Part shown: piece by piece, positions 42,742-53,455 of the stretch
Layout of the letters: each line of letters begins with the position of its first letter
Numbering within the stretch: the stretch's first letter is position 1
The notes under the pieces: generated by a model
Seen by the model: the letters and a program-made list of their open reading frames with translations, nothing else
Database searches by the model: none
Told to the model about the DNA's origin: nothing
Assembly: GCA_007922225.1 (NCBI GenBank)
Contig: ML679969.1
Location: forward strand, 18,905,368-18,969,367
Length of the DNA stretch: 64,000 bases
From: Emydura subglobosa
Taxonomy: Eukaryota > Chordata > Testudines > Chelidae
Direction of reading: 5' to 3'
Translations under genes and position numbers: made by a program

Positions 42742-44422
42742 TAGAGGTCTGGGGAGACCCAGGGAGTCCCATGGCCCTCGAGTCCTTCAGACCATGCAAC
42801 TTCGCAGCTGTCTGGTCTGAGAACAAAGGCTGACCCGTCAAAGGTGAGGTCCTGAATGGACTGTTGAACCTCCTGAGACAACCCCGAAGATTGAAGCCAC
42901 GAGCACCTGTGCATGCAGATGGTGAAGGTGATGGCTCTGCCTGCTGACTCAGCTGCGTTCAAGGACACCTGCAGCGCTGCTCTAGCCACCATGGTACCCT
43001 CTTCCACAATGGTGTTAAAGTCCATGGCCTGGTTCTGGGGCAAAACGTCTGTGAAGCACTTCAGTGAGTCCCAGAGGTTAAAATTATACCTGCCCAGGAG
43101 AGCCTGCCAATTGGCAATCCTAAACTGCAGGCTTGCTGTTGAATAAACATTTCTCCCGAACAGGTCTAGTTTTTTGTTGTCCCTTATTTTTTGGTGTAGA
43201 ACCAGGCTGCCCTTGTCTATCCCTCTGGTTGGCCACATCTATCACCAGAATCCCAGGGGAGGTATGGGTAAACAGGTACTCAAACCCTTCGGCCGGGACA
43301 TAATATTTTTTCTCAGCCCCTTTAGATGTTGGGGCCACCGATGAAGGGGTTTGCCACAGGGCCTTCACTATATTCAGAACCCCTTCATGCTCAGGGAGGA
43401 CTACCCGACCTGGGGCGGCTGCTGGCACAACGTTAAATAAACGGTCCAATGCTTCTTTTAGTTCCTCCACCTCCAACCCCAAGTTGGAGGCCACTCTTTT
43501 GAGCAGCTCCTGGTGTGCCCTAAAATCATCCAGGGGCGTGGAGTGACCTTGGGAGACTGCCTCATCTGCAGAGGAAGAGGAGGATTGGAGGGGTGCGGCA
43601 GGAGGTGGCACCTCTTCCCACCAACGAGAGGTCCCCACAGAGGTCCCTTCCTGTGGGTCCGAATCGTCCTCCGAAGGCGAGTGATGGCTCTTCTCCGGCA
43701 CTGATGGCATTGACTGAACACCTGAAGACTTGATGAACTGCGACCCCAGCCCCACTGGAAATCCCCAGGGTCCCCAGTATGGCCATTGGGAAGGCCACTG
43801 TCCTTGAGACCAGCTGGGGGTTATTTGCACCGGGGGCTCTGGCACCTTCTGCTGATGACTTGCCTGGTGACTGCCCACCGGGAGGATATCGAGGCACTAT
43901 CCAAAGACCATGGTAGGGCTGTCTCGGAGGCTCCTGCTGTGTGGTACTGAGCTGGGGGGAGTGATACCTTGCTCTGCAGGTGCTCCATTGCTCCGGAGAG
44001 CATCCTCTCGACATCAATGATCTCGATGATGACGAGATCTGGTGCCAGTGCCACGACCAGTGCTGGTGCACGGAATTCAGTGCTGGGGAGTGGGAATGGT
44101 GCTGAGACCTGCCTGGGGAATAGTTCCCCGTGGGCGACCCCGACAGGCGCCGCCTTCTGGGGTGGACTTCTCCCAGTGTCGGAAATCATGACTAGCGTTG
44201 GGAGGGTGACTTCATTCCCTGCATCAATGTGGGATGCCCTGGCGACCTGGAGGAACTTCTTCCTCCCCACACCAGGGATCTCCTGAGCCACTCAGGGGTT
44301 CCCAGCGTGGGCTTCCCCTGCGACACCGGCCCCTTCTCTCTCGGTGGAGGTAGGGGCAGGGGCAGCGTAGGCAAGGCAAGCAAGGTTCTTGCCACCTGAA
44401 AGGCCTCCGGTGTCAACAGCAC
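42741..44422 (-). pseudogene. DIRS-B gag-like region
   Basis: The gag core is split over two frames: 43120-43878 (FRAHQELLKRVASNLGLE, KKYYVPAEGFEYLFTHTSP) and 42741-43238 (LDLFGRNVYSTASLQFRIAN, CSWLQSSGLSQEVQQSIQDL). The Pro/Ser-rich upstream part follows at 43821-44422. The homology to A is continuous. Confidence 0.75.
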
Positions 44423-44689
44423 CAGTGGGTGCAGAGGGGTCCCCCCACTCCCAGGAGTCGGGGGTGGCTTCCGGCTAGAAACGCTGACTCTGGTGGGTAG
44501 GTCTCCACAGTCTAGCTCTGGAGCAGTCTGGTGCTCAACCCTGCCTGCTTAGACGGAGTGTCTGCACTCCGAGCACTGGAGATGCAGTCTGGTGCTGAGG
44601 TGGGACCAGTGCTGACGGTGCACTCTGCACTGATGCCACGCTCGGTACCGAGGTGGAGCGGGCTGGCTTGGAGGCCGGTCTAAGCGCTG

Positions 44690-44890
44690 CCTCCATGAGC
44701 AAGGCTTTCAGGTGGATTTCTCTGTCTTTCTGAGTCCAAGGCCTGAAAGCCTTGTAGATTTTGCACTTCTCTTAACAATGGGCTTCCCCCAGGCACTTCA
44801 GGCAGCTATCGTGGGGGTCACTTAGTGAGAAAGCCTTCCTGCAAGAGGCACATGGTTTGAAGTCTGGTGACCGGGGCATAATCCGCTCCC
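44690..44890 (-). pseudogene. DIRS-B gag zinc-motif region
   Basis: Minus strand from 44890 starts with the MP-type start (MPRSPDFKPC), then HDSCLKCLGEAH-like and CKIYKAFRPWTQK-like sequence, parallel to CDLCAKAF...HDRCLRCLGEQH of A. The frame contains a stop, so it is not functional. Confidence 0.6.
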
Positions 44891-45364
44891 AGCAAAGTCC
44901 CAGCCGGGACTACCCTAAGTGCCTAACTACCATTGTCAACAGTACTTAACCTAGCTACTTAATTAACACAAACAACAAATGATTAGAGTTGAAAACAACG
45001 GGAATTGAGCACTTGTGATGCAAGCAAAGGCAGTTCCCAGAAACTGTCACATGCGGAAAGAGGGAACTGAGGGGGCGTAGGGCCGGCAGCGCCTCATATA
45101 CTGTGGCATGTGCACGGGGCTCCAGGGGGCATCGGAGTTGGCCCTACAGGGTCTGCTAAGGGGAAAAAAGTTCCAGTAACCATGCACAGAGGCGTGCATG
45201 CACCTATAATGGAATGGACATGAGCAAGCACTTGAAGAAGAACTTCCATCTTTCCAGTGTTAATAGAATGAAATGCTAGTGATTGTGAGTATCCAATTAG
45301 TCATTGTGTAAGACCATTACATAAATCCACTGGCATTCACAAAGCGTGTTGAGATTGTTCTCAC

Positions 45365-45535
45365 CTGGGTTTTTATATTTTCTGGGTCCTCAGCCTGGCT
45401 GTCTCTTTTCAGGCTTGGCTTCCAGGCATTCTCTGCTTTCTTCAGGTGGACATCTTCTTTCACACATACAGTGATGATCTTTCTGGGCTCCCTCCTCTGG
45501 TTTGGCTGAGATCTTCTTGGTCCAACATTCAACAA
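45365..45535 (-). CDS. EIF4G3: EIF4G3 exon just before MIF4G
   Basis: A 171-nt, phase-0 exon (57 codons) with acceptor TTGTCCTAG and donor GTGAGA. It encodes [20 protein letters not shown], then [20 protein letters not shown] and [15 protein letters not shown]. The basic [13 protein letters not shown] patch corresponds to the RNA-binding stretch N-terminal to the middle domain in eIF4G proteins. Cys replaces the Ser of mammals in ITVSVKEDV. It is the first EIF4G3 exon visible; earlier exons (PABP- and eIF4E-binding parts) must lie to the right of the window. Confidence 0.97.
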
Positions 45536-46422
45536 CTAGGACAAAAATACTCCTCATTATATCCCCTTTAATACATGTTCCAGTACTCAACTAATAGCTG
45601 TTGGTGACAAACAATCAACAGTTCACCCTACAACTTTTATGAATTCCTCTCAGCCAATAAACTGGTCTAGACTCCAGCTTGGAGTACGTGCAAAGCAGGT
45701 TAAAGGGAGTTTTTCTTTTTAAAGAACAAACACAAGACACTCTTCCCACAGGCAGCCATCATTACAATTGAAATAGGATGATTGGCTGTCTATCAGACAG
45801 AACCTCTTCACACCTACCATACTGCTTAAGCTCTGTGGAACTGACTCCTAGTGTCCAAAATGAAGTTTAGAAAAATAAGAGACTATTAAGATAGGAGGGT
45901 ACAATAAAAGTGTTTTATAGGACTAAGCAGCATCTTCATATCCATTTCAAACATGCAAGCTCAGGCTATTAAGTAACATTTTTGGTAAAACTGATCACCT
46001 ATTATTGACGTTTTAAATGAATTTTGTTTTAAACAAGAAAGCTATTTTTGAGTTGCTTGTAGAAAGGAAGGTCAATTTCTCTGAGGCTAAGTAATTCAAA
46101 ACTGATGTGGTTCAATTTTTCCCTAAACTTCACTGCTGGAGGAATGGAAACATTTAATTTAAAAGATGGCACCCACCACCTCCCACAGAATACAAACAGC
46201 GCACCAGTTTACACCATTCAAAACCACACATGAATAATGCAGATGATATAGCAGAGAAAGATCAACTGTACTGGCAAAAGGGTATAACACACACACCTCA
46301 CCAGAGTAATCTTTGGACTCTCATTTAAATACTAAACATGCTGAATTGTGCATTAAGCAAGTTTTATATTTTCCCGTGAATTCTCTTATCTCTGAGTGTA
46401 TTTGACAGAAATGCCTAATTAC
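45536..46422. other. EIF4G3 intron, no gene seen
   Basis: AT-rich sequence without a recognisable gene or repeat. Confidence 0.45.
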
Positions 46423-46735
46423 TCATAGACTATAAGGTCAGAAGGGACCATTATGATCAACTAGTCTGACCTCCTGCACAACGCAGGCCACAGAACTTCA
46501 CCCACCCACTCCTGTAATAGACCCCTAACCTAAGACTGAATTATTGAAGTCCTCAAATAATGATTTAAAGACTTCAAGGCACAGAGAATCCACCAGCAAG
46601 TGACCCGGGCCCCATACTGCAGAGGAAGGCAAAAAACCCTCAGGGCCTATGCCAATCTGCCCAAGGGAAAAATTCCTTCCCGACCCCAAATATGGCTATC
46701 AGTTAAATCCTGAGCATGTGGGCAATTCCAGTTTG
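46423..46735 (-). mobile_element. CR1-type LINE 3'-end fragment
   Basis: TCATAGACTATAAGGTCAGA, AGGGACCATTATGATCAACT and CTGACCTCCTGCACAACGCA are the inverted 3' end of a CR1 family common in reptiles, followed by its internal 3' untranslated sequence to about 46735. Confidence 0.8.
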
Positions 46736-46870
46736 AATTAATCTTTCTTAAACATGGGAGACCAGAACTACACACAGTATTCAAGATGAGATCTGACCAA
46801 CACCTTGTATAATGATACCAACACTTCCCTCAATATTAAGTTACATGTTTTGTTAACATAGTCCTTTAAC
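46736..46870 (-). mobile_element. CR1-type LINE fragment
   Basis: AACATGGGAGACCAGAACTA, CACACAGTATTCAAGATGAG and CACCTTGTATAATGATACCA match the stretch just upstream of the CR1 3' end in many copies. It is either a continuation of the previous fragment with an internal deletion or a separate insertion. Confidence 0.65.
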
Positions 46871-47324
46871 ACTTGTTAACAAAATATATTTGACATTTTT
46901 CCTTTGCTGTACACAACTTTTAAATAAAATTTTGGCCATTTCAAAAACCTCTCTTTATTCGACAAAGTGATTAATCCGCATTGTTGAAGCACAATCATTT
47001 GACTCATTCAAATGGCTAAACTGTTTACATGAATAAAATATGCTTGTTGGATGATGCCCTGCATGCCAAGTTTCAGCCTAAAACACATTTTTGGAAGAGT
47101 TAGAAACTCCTGAATATAAGAGTTTATAATAGGAATGTTAAACATTTCATTTTGATAGCGTAAATGCTTGCTGCTGATAAAAGAGCATCACAATATACTA
47201 ATTGTCACTGCTGGAGTTATTTTGGGTTTCATTAGGTGATAATGCCAACTAATAAAATGTCACAGGAAAATGATCTTAAGCAGTTACATGCTTCATATGC
47301 CGTGACAAACCACTGAAAAGAACT
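46871..47324. other. EIF4G3 intron, no gene seen
   Basis: AT-rich sequence, nothing recognised. Confidence 0.4.
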
Positions 47325-47470
47325 ATGTGGTACAGAGGATTAGTATACCAACCTACTAGCCTTTCACTTATGAAAACATGCATTCAAATCCAATTTCAGG
47401 ACATGTTTAAAGAAGTCTAACAGTCTCATCCTAGTTCCTATTTGTGCACATCGTAAAAACCCTATAATTG
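47325..47470 (+). repeat. Possible tRNA-derived SINE
   Basis: TGGTACAGAGGATTAGTA (47328 on) resembles a degenerate A box, and GCATTCAAATCC (47380-47391) resembles a B box (GTTCAAATCC) about 50 bp downstream. The tRNA-like head is followed by unrelated sequence, as in a SINE. It is not a functional tRNA. Confidence 0.4.
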
Positions 47471-47756
47471 CACAAGTTAATCCATCACACTGACAAGATA
47501 AGAAGATCCATCTTACAGTGTATTGGCAGACAACTGTCGGAAAATTTACATATCATTTGCATGCACTATGCCTTGTTGAAAATATTACAAAGTACCTATT
47601 CCAGGCTCTAAGTGCCTTTGCAAATGTACAACCACATAAGACAGACACTTCTCTTCATCTTAAATCAGAAAACTAAACAACCAGACATGAAAACAAACCC
47701 AAACATTATCTGCTTTAGCCATAAACATCAGCTCCTTTCATGCCTCTTCCTCCTAA
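47471..47756. other. EIF4G3 upstream intron, no gene seen
   Basis: Nothing recognised between the tRNA-like repeat and the MITE. Confidence 0.35.
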
Positions 47757-48026
47757 GGCTTGGTCTACACTACCAACTTAGGTTGGTATAATTATGTTGC
47801 TCAGGGATGTAGAAAATCCACATCCGAGCAATGTAGTTATACCTACCTGACCCCTGGCGTAGACAGCACTATGTCGACTAGGGCACTTCTCTCGTCAACA
47901 TAGCTACTGCTTCTTGGAGAGGTAGAGTAACTATCCCAACGGGAGAAGCTCTCCCATCAGTGTGGGTAGCTTCTTCACTAAGCGCTACAGTGGCTCTGCT
48001 GCAATGCTGTAAGTGTAGACAAGCCC
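47757..48026. mobile_element. Harbinger-type MITE, 270 bp, same family ends as the 15369-19183 element
   Basis: The ends GGCTTGGTCTACACT and GTGTAGACAAGCCC are inverted and flanked by TAA (47754-47756 and 48027-48029). The terminus differs from the right end of the Harbinger element (GGCCTGGTCTACC) at only a few positions. It also contains an internal GTCGAC-like word (TATGTCGACTAGG) like that element's subterminal sites. Confidence 0.82.
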
Positions 48027-48664
48027 TAAGTAAAGAAAAGAGTTTGCAGTGTGCCCTGAAAGTAAACAGATTTGGGCCTCTTCCTAAACTGAGGGCCTTT
48101 TATGGAAAACAGCTTGCCAGCAGCTCCCCCTTGTTTACTGCAAGGGGGTTCCAGCTTGAGGGACCTTCATTAACTGCAGATGTGCCAGTAAACCCTGGGG
48201 AGAGAGGTACCAAATAGGCAAGTCCCACAACATTTGGGGCTTACAGACACATACTGAAATATATGAACATGTGAGTGAAGTCAAAGCATTTGTTTTTAAA
48301 GTAGGCGACATAAATCCTAGGGCAGTGATTTATTTCTATTATAGTAAATGGCTGATGTAGAATTAATTTTTTCACCTGATGGGCACTGATGACATAGTGG
48401 CAGATGTTGACTAAACCAGTGCAGTCTTTTTTAAACCTGTTTGGTTTACAGGACAGACCTTCAACAGATCAAAGCAGCTAATCCAGAAGAGTAGTTTTTA
48501 AAAGAATAATCTCTATATTTGTGAATAAATTGCTTTCAGATTGGCTGAATGTTTGTGACTGGCTTTTAAAATACCTATCAGTGAATAGTAGTCTGCCTGG
48601 AATGATTTATATTAAAAATAGTATATGTTGATGATAAGATTTTTGCTCCAGGAACTGAATTTTG
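48027..48664. other. Intron, no gene seen
   Basis: An 85-codon frame overlaps the MITE edge (47960-48217) but has no recognisable product. Confidence 0.35.
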
Positions 48665-48990
48665 GTCTGTGTTGGTGGCGCCTAACACAATGGGGCTTGG
48701 CCCCCGCCTGGGGCTCCTAGTTGCTACCGCAATACAAATAACTACTACTACTACTAATATAATAATAAATTTTATAGCACCTTCAATAATAATGCGATCA
48801 TTGCGGTTCTATAGCACCTTCTATTCAAAGATCTCAAAAATGCTTAACAAACATCAATGAATCAATTCTCACACCCCACCTTCCTTACATATAGGGAAAA
48901 CTGTGGGAGAAATTTTAAAGGATTTGCCCAGGTGAGTCAGAAGCACAGCAGGGAACTCACAAACAGTAAAAGGGGGCCCTAGTGCTTTCT
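48665..48990 (+). repeat. Ancient interspersed repeat with (ACT)n microsatellite and MIR-like tail
   Basis: GGCGCCTAACACAATGGGGC, then TTGCTACCGCAATACAAATA, an (ACT)n/(AAT)n run at 48739-48775, then ATATAGGGAAAACTGTGGGA and GATTTGCCCAGG. The tail resembles the MIR/CORE-SINE core, and the front is a widely dispersed repeat in amniotes that I cannot name with certainty. Confidence 0.5.
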
Positions 48991-49664
48991 TTCTGGTTTA
49001 GCTTCCCTTCTTAGAATGTAATCAAACTCATCCAAATCCCTCAGAAACGTCCAGGAAATCAAAGAAGGCTAACTGCTCCTCTTTATGCACATCTAGTTAC
49101 ATTCTTCTCATACACAAGTAGGCCTCATTTGTTTCTACATTTTTCAGTTTTCATCTCTATCATAAATATATCTCTTGGTTATATTTTGAGCCACTTTGAA
49201 TTATAGACCCATACTGTTTTGTTTGAAATTTGCTATTTCTGAAATGACAGACAGAAAGCCAAAAAGAAGCAGAGAAAGAAAGTTGTCATGTGTTGAGAGC
49301 TTGTTAACTCTGAGCTGCTTGACATCAATTTGAGAGCTGGAATTAGGTGGTGGCTTTCACTGATTTATGGGCATGGCCTCTGTAACAGTGAAATGAGGAG
49401 AGTGGACATACAGTGTCAATACAGATTTTGGTGCATTTTACAAGAGGATAACATTTGATTTTTCGAGGCTGAAATCCCTCTTATCCTATAATAAATAATA
49501 TTATATGATGCCAGGTTTGTTAAATGCTGTTACCTTTAAAACCTACCCTAGAAAATGCACAGTAAGAAACTACTCTTTAAAGACACAAATGTAGGATGAA
49601 TGTCATGTGCTAAATACTCCAAACAAACGGGGTAAGCAGGACTTACCTTTTCTCCCCCTTTCCA
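48991..49664. other. Intron, no gene seen
   Basis: AT-rich sequence, nothing recognised. Confidence 0.4.
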
Positions 49665-50045
49665 CAGGTCTGCAAAGTGCAGACCCATCGCAGATCCCGC
49701 TCAGGCCAACGTCCCAGCATGCCCTCTGCTGATGTCCCACCCACCACTGTAGAGACTGCCTAGAGGGGTGCAATGCAAGTCTTGTTTTGTTTTTTTTGGT
49801 ATAGTATTGCACCTTTTTGTAAAGTTTTCTTTTACTTTTATTCTCTATAAATAATAAAATTATGAGAAAGAAAACTTTACAGAAAGATGCAAAAATGTAG
49901 GGAGAGGGGAGAAGGAGGGATTTGGCTTACCCCTATCGGCAGGTTCCTCAATGGTGGGTGAGATGAGACCAAAAGAGGGCATGCTGGAGTGCCACACCGA
50001 GACAGAGAAGGCAATCCAGGGTTGTTCTGCACTTTGCAGGCCTGT
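49665..50045. repeat. Large fold-back inverted repeat
   Basis: The left arm (49665-49832) and right arm (49867-50045) are imperfect reverse complements around a 34-nt loop. The clearest paired blocks are GTAAAGTTTTCTTT with AAAGAAAACTTTAC at the centre, CCAGCATGCCCTCT with AGAGGGCATGCTGG, CCCACCCACCA with TGGTGGGTG, and TCTGCAAAGTGCAGA with TCTGCACTTTGCAG. No terminal duplication or coding region was identified, so the origin is unknown. Confidence 0.75.
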
Positions 50046-50132
50046 CAAAAGAAAGAGTAGTAATTTAAACATTAAGGTGCTGAGTGTCTCCTTTCCTGTT
50101 TATTTCAGACATTCAGCACATAAAAGTAATGT

Positions 50133-50170
50133 TATTTACTGTAACTGGAGGTTCTTCGAGATGTGTGGTA
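50133..50170. repeat. Orphan DIRS terminus next to element F
   Basis: GTTATTTACTGTAACTGGAG then GTTCTTCGAGATGTGTGG repeats the outer end of the D/F/G family immediately before the true left end of F, which begins AATGAGGTTACTTACC at 50172. This is a second, diverged terminus without a body. Confidence 0.7.
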
Positions 50171-50435
50171 CAATGAGGTTACTTACCTGTAACTGAAGGT
50201 TCTTTGAGATGGGTGGTCCCTATTTGTATTCCACTGAGGGTTATGTGCATGCGCCATGCGCCTGGAGCCAGCACTTTTGAAAGTAGTACTGTTTGGCAGT
50301 CTGCATATGTGCCCTGTGCCACTTCACGGTCTCGCGCAAGGCAATAAAGGGTGCAGCAGAGCTGTTAATTCTGTGGCAGAGGGGAAGGAGGGTGGGTTTG
50401 GAATAGAGATAGGGACCACACATCTTGAAGAACCT

Positions 50436-50640
50436 TTATTTACAGGTAAGTAACCTCATTTTCTTCTTCGAGTGATGGTCCCTATTGTATTCACTAAGGG
50501 TGATTAACAAGCAGTATCCATGTGGAGGATGGTGCGAGGAGACTATGGAACCGAGGACTGCTGCTCTGAACAAAGTATCTGTTGCGGAATCATGCACTAG
50601 AGCATAGTGCATGGAAAATGTGTGTACCGAATGTCCTAGC
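50436..50640 (-). pseudogene. DIRS-F recombinase C-terminal scrap
   Basis: The frame reads SVHTFSMHYALVHDSATDTLF and so keeps only the nucleophile tyrosine context. The rest of the recombinase is deleted. Confidence 0.65.
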
Positions 50641-50760
50641 CAGAAGTGGCTGGTCCCACCCCTTTTCTTCCCAGGAGCAGCTGATTGGTGGTCAACCTGG
50701 CAAGTGCTGAGCATCCACTATTTTTTTCTGGGGATGCTTGAGCCCCTGAGTACCCATGAG
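50640..50760. repeat. Unidentified insert in F
   Basis: GTCCCACCCCTTTTCTTCCC, GCTGAGCATCCACTATTTTT and GAGTACCCATGAGTCAGCGC are foreign to DIRS and resemble a dispersed reptile repeat. I cannot name it. Confidence 0.4.
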
Positions 50761-50799
50761 TCAGCGCCTATGTAAGGCTGCTACCAAAAGAATATGGTG

Positions 50800-51900
50800 T
50801 GAGATGCACCATTCCCAAAGGTGTATAGCTTCTGCACATGGGGCTCGGGATTATGTCCCTTCTTGTTTATGTAGAAGACCATGGTGGTGTTGTCTCACAT
50901 GACAAGAATGTGTTGGTCTTGGTTGTTTGGCAGGAACACTTGGCAAGCTTCGCATACTACCCAGAGTTCCAATAGATTTATGTGCATCCTGGACTCTTGC
51001 GCTGTCCAGGTGCTTTGGGTTATGTGACTGCCCATGTGCGCATCCCAGCCTGTGAAGAGATACATTCATGATAATTGTTGCAGTGGGCGAGGACAGTAGG
51101 AAGGTCACCCCTGAGCAGACTTATAGTGGGTCCATCCACTATTGGAATGAGGAATGAACTGATAGTGGCATGTGGAGCACAGTGTGCATGGGTTGATACA
51201 TGGGGGAGTATACCCTCTGTAGCCAGAGTTGAAGGCAGTGCAGGTGTAGGTGAGTGAAGGGTATGACGTATGTGCAGGCCACTAAGAGATAAAGGTAGGT
51301 TTGGGCTGAAACTGAAGGGTTGGAGGACACTAAAGTGATTAATTCCATCATTGTTTGGAATCTTTCCCATGATAGATAAGCTCAGGTGAAGGTCGCATCT
51401 ATGCGAGCTCCTATGAAATCCAGGAATTGTGTAGTACTTAAAAATTGATTTTTTGACATGAACACTAACCCTCCTCCCTCTCCCCCTCCCAAGGAGGAGA
51501 AGAGTAGAAGCAGTTGGGATGTCGACTCCTGAGCCTCTTCTTTGGACTATGCGGCTATCAGCCAGTCTTCTAGATAGGGGAAAATGGATCCCACAATGTC
51601 TGAAATGAGCTGCCACTACCAAGAAAACTTGTGAATACTCATGGGGCAATGGTGCGTCCAAACAGTAGGACCCTGCATTGAAGATGCCGAGGCCTTGAAC
51701 CTCAGCAACCTTCTGTGAGTCGGGTGTACATCGATATGGAAGTAGGCATCTTGCATATTGACAGCCATAAACCACATGCCTTTTTCTAAGGAAAGAATGA
51801 TTGTTATGAGCATGACCATGTAAATCTTGGTTTCGAAATCAAGCGGTTGAGGCATCGGAGAGCCAATATCGGTCTCTACCCTCCAGTCTTCTTGGGGACT
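50800..51900 (-). pseudogene. DIRS-F RNase H and reverse transcriptase remnants
   Basis: RNase H pieces (LDSARVQDAHKSIGTLGS frame and SCHVRQHHHGLLHKQEG) are in 50851-51108. The RT frame 51616-51855 reads SLEKGMWFMAVNMQDAYFHI, then DVHPTHRRLLRFK, which is the conserved palm block with Asn in place of the first Asp (LDIKDAY becomes VNMQDAY). The catalytic YLDD segment is degenerate near 51560. Confidence 0.65.
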
Positions 51901-52227
51901 ATGAACTAGCTCAAGTAGAACCCTCTTCCTTGCAAGGAGCCTGGGATTAGCTCCACAGCTACCCTTCGCAGTAGGGAGTCAACCTGTAGGTGAAAGAGGT
52001 TGTTGCATGGCTGTTCCATGTATGTGGACTAAGGACAACGACAAGATCAGGGCATTGTGTAAACTCTATAATAGTTGCTCTGAATAATATCTAGGATCCA
52101 CTTGTCTATTGTTATGGCTTTCCATGCTGGCAGGAAGAGTATCAGACAGCCCTGGAATGGGGTAAGCGAAATGAGCATTGGTGTATGAAGTGGCTGAGGG
52201 CTCTCCAAGGACACTCAGAAATACTGT

Positions 52228-52990
52228 TTATGTGACTGTTGAGTGTGTTGCATTGACCAGGATTCCTTCTTCATGACAATCCCCATTGCCAGAACACGGG
52301 AGGCCATGTCTGCAGAGTCCACTGCTGCCTGTAGCATGGATCTGGCAAGTACCTTGCCTTTCTCTAAGAGTGCCTCGAATTAACTGTGATCTGTGACAGT
52401 AGCTTGTCTGCAAACTCAGCCAATCACCCATACTTCATAAAATTATATTTGGTCATCAGAGCTAAGGAGTTTGAAATATGAAACTGGAGTCCTGCCACAG
52501 AGAAGATCTTTCTGCCCATGAGGTCTAGTCTCTCACCCTCTCTACAGGATTGGATGGAGTGAGGGAATTGTTGCTTGGAATGTTCTGAGGCCGCCTGGAT
52601 GACCAATGAGTTAGGTGGAGGATGAGAGAATAGGAACTCTGACCCTTTGATGGGGACATAGTATCTCTTCCCAGCCTCCTTTGGGTTGGGTGAACATGTG
52701 GCCGGGGTGTGCCATACCTTGTGTGCCAACTGGAGGAAGGCATCGTTGATTGGCAAGGCCACCCTTGCTGGTACCAAAGTGTGCAAGATGTCAAGCAGCT
52801 AATGCTGACTGTCTTGTACCTCCTCTAAGGGTATTTGTTGGGCATTGGCTATTCTCCACAGCAATTCCTGGAACTGGCGATAGTCATCCAATGGGGAGGA
52901 GGTGATTGAAGAGGTGGCTGCATCTGGAGAAGATGAGGGCTGCCTTTTCTGATCCATCGCAGTTGGGCTAATCAGTACATCATCTAGCGC
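52228..52990 (-). pseudogene. DIRS-F gag core
   Basis: At 52424-52786 the frame reads KRYYVPIKGSEFLFSHPPPN, SLVIQAASEHSKQQ and LDLMGRKIFSVAGLQFHISN, homologous to A and D. The N-terminal FRQFQELLWRIANAQQIPLEE-like part follows at about 52800-52900 in another frame. Confidence 0.7.
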
Positions 52991-53455
52991 TATGTTGGAG
53001 AGCCTACCTGATGATGGTTCTGGTGGGGAAGTGAGGGAATCTTCCTAAAACGAACAGGATCATTCAGAGGGTGAATATTGCAGCCACAAGCTCCAGTACG
53101 GCCAATTCAGTTGCCCCCGCTGTTGCGTAGCCTCAGATCACAGTTCTGGATACCAACTCTGAATGTAAGGCAAGGAGAAAACTGCCACAGTGCAATCGGA
53201 ACCTTCAAGTAGTCATACTTCCAGGGTGGGAGTGGTAGACATGTTGGACATCCGAATCGTCTGAATTAGAAACCTCACCAAATGGCAGTGCTGTTGGAAT
53301 GTGAGGTGGCAGGAACATAGCAGGCAAAGGGTCCCTTTGACTTGGTGATCAGATCAGTGGTCGTGGAGACCATAGTCTCTCCAGTGTGAATAACTCGTGG
53401 GGATCCAGGGCACCTCCAGGGGTCAATGGTATCTGTTCCACTGGAGAACTTAGTA

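Larger units (their letters stand above)
39806..45242 (-). mobile_element. DIRS-like retrotransposon, copy B
   Basis: A 5.4-kb element of the same family as A. The left terminus (about 39806) lacks part of the GGTTACTTGCC segment that its own internal complementary region (about 40043-40145) still carries. The right inverted repeat ends CACTTGAAGAAGAA at 45242. The order on the minus strand is zinc-motif gag, main gag, a truncated RT, RNase H, methyltransferase-like domain and recombinase. Most of the RT is deleted between about 42520 and 42741. It lies in the intron between exons 45535-45365 and 38368-38171, in sense. Confidence 0.88.

Noticed and set aside
8235..45535. Assigning the host gene to EIF4G1
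   Set aside because: Residues such as [30 protein letters not shown] and VQRVDEGGWNTVQG are the eIF4G3 form; eIF4G1 differs at these positions.
47328..47400. Functional tRNA gene
   Set aside because: No cloverleaf can be drawn with paired acceptor stem, and box A is degenerate; a SINE head is more likely.
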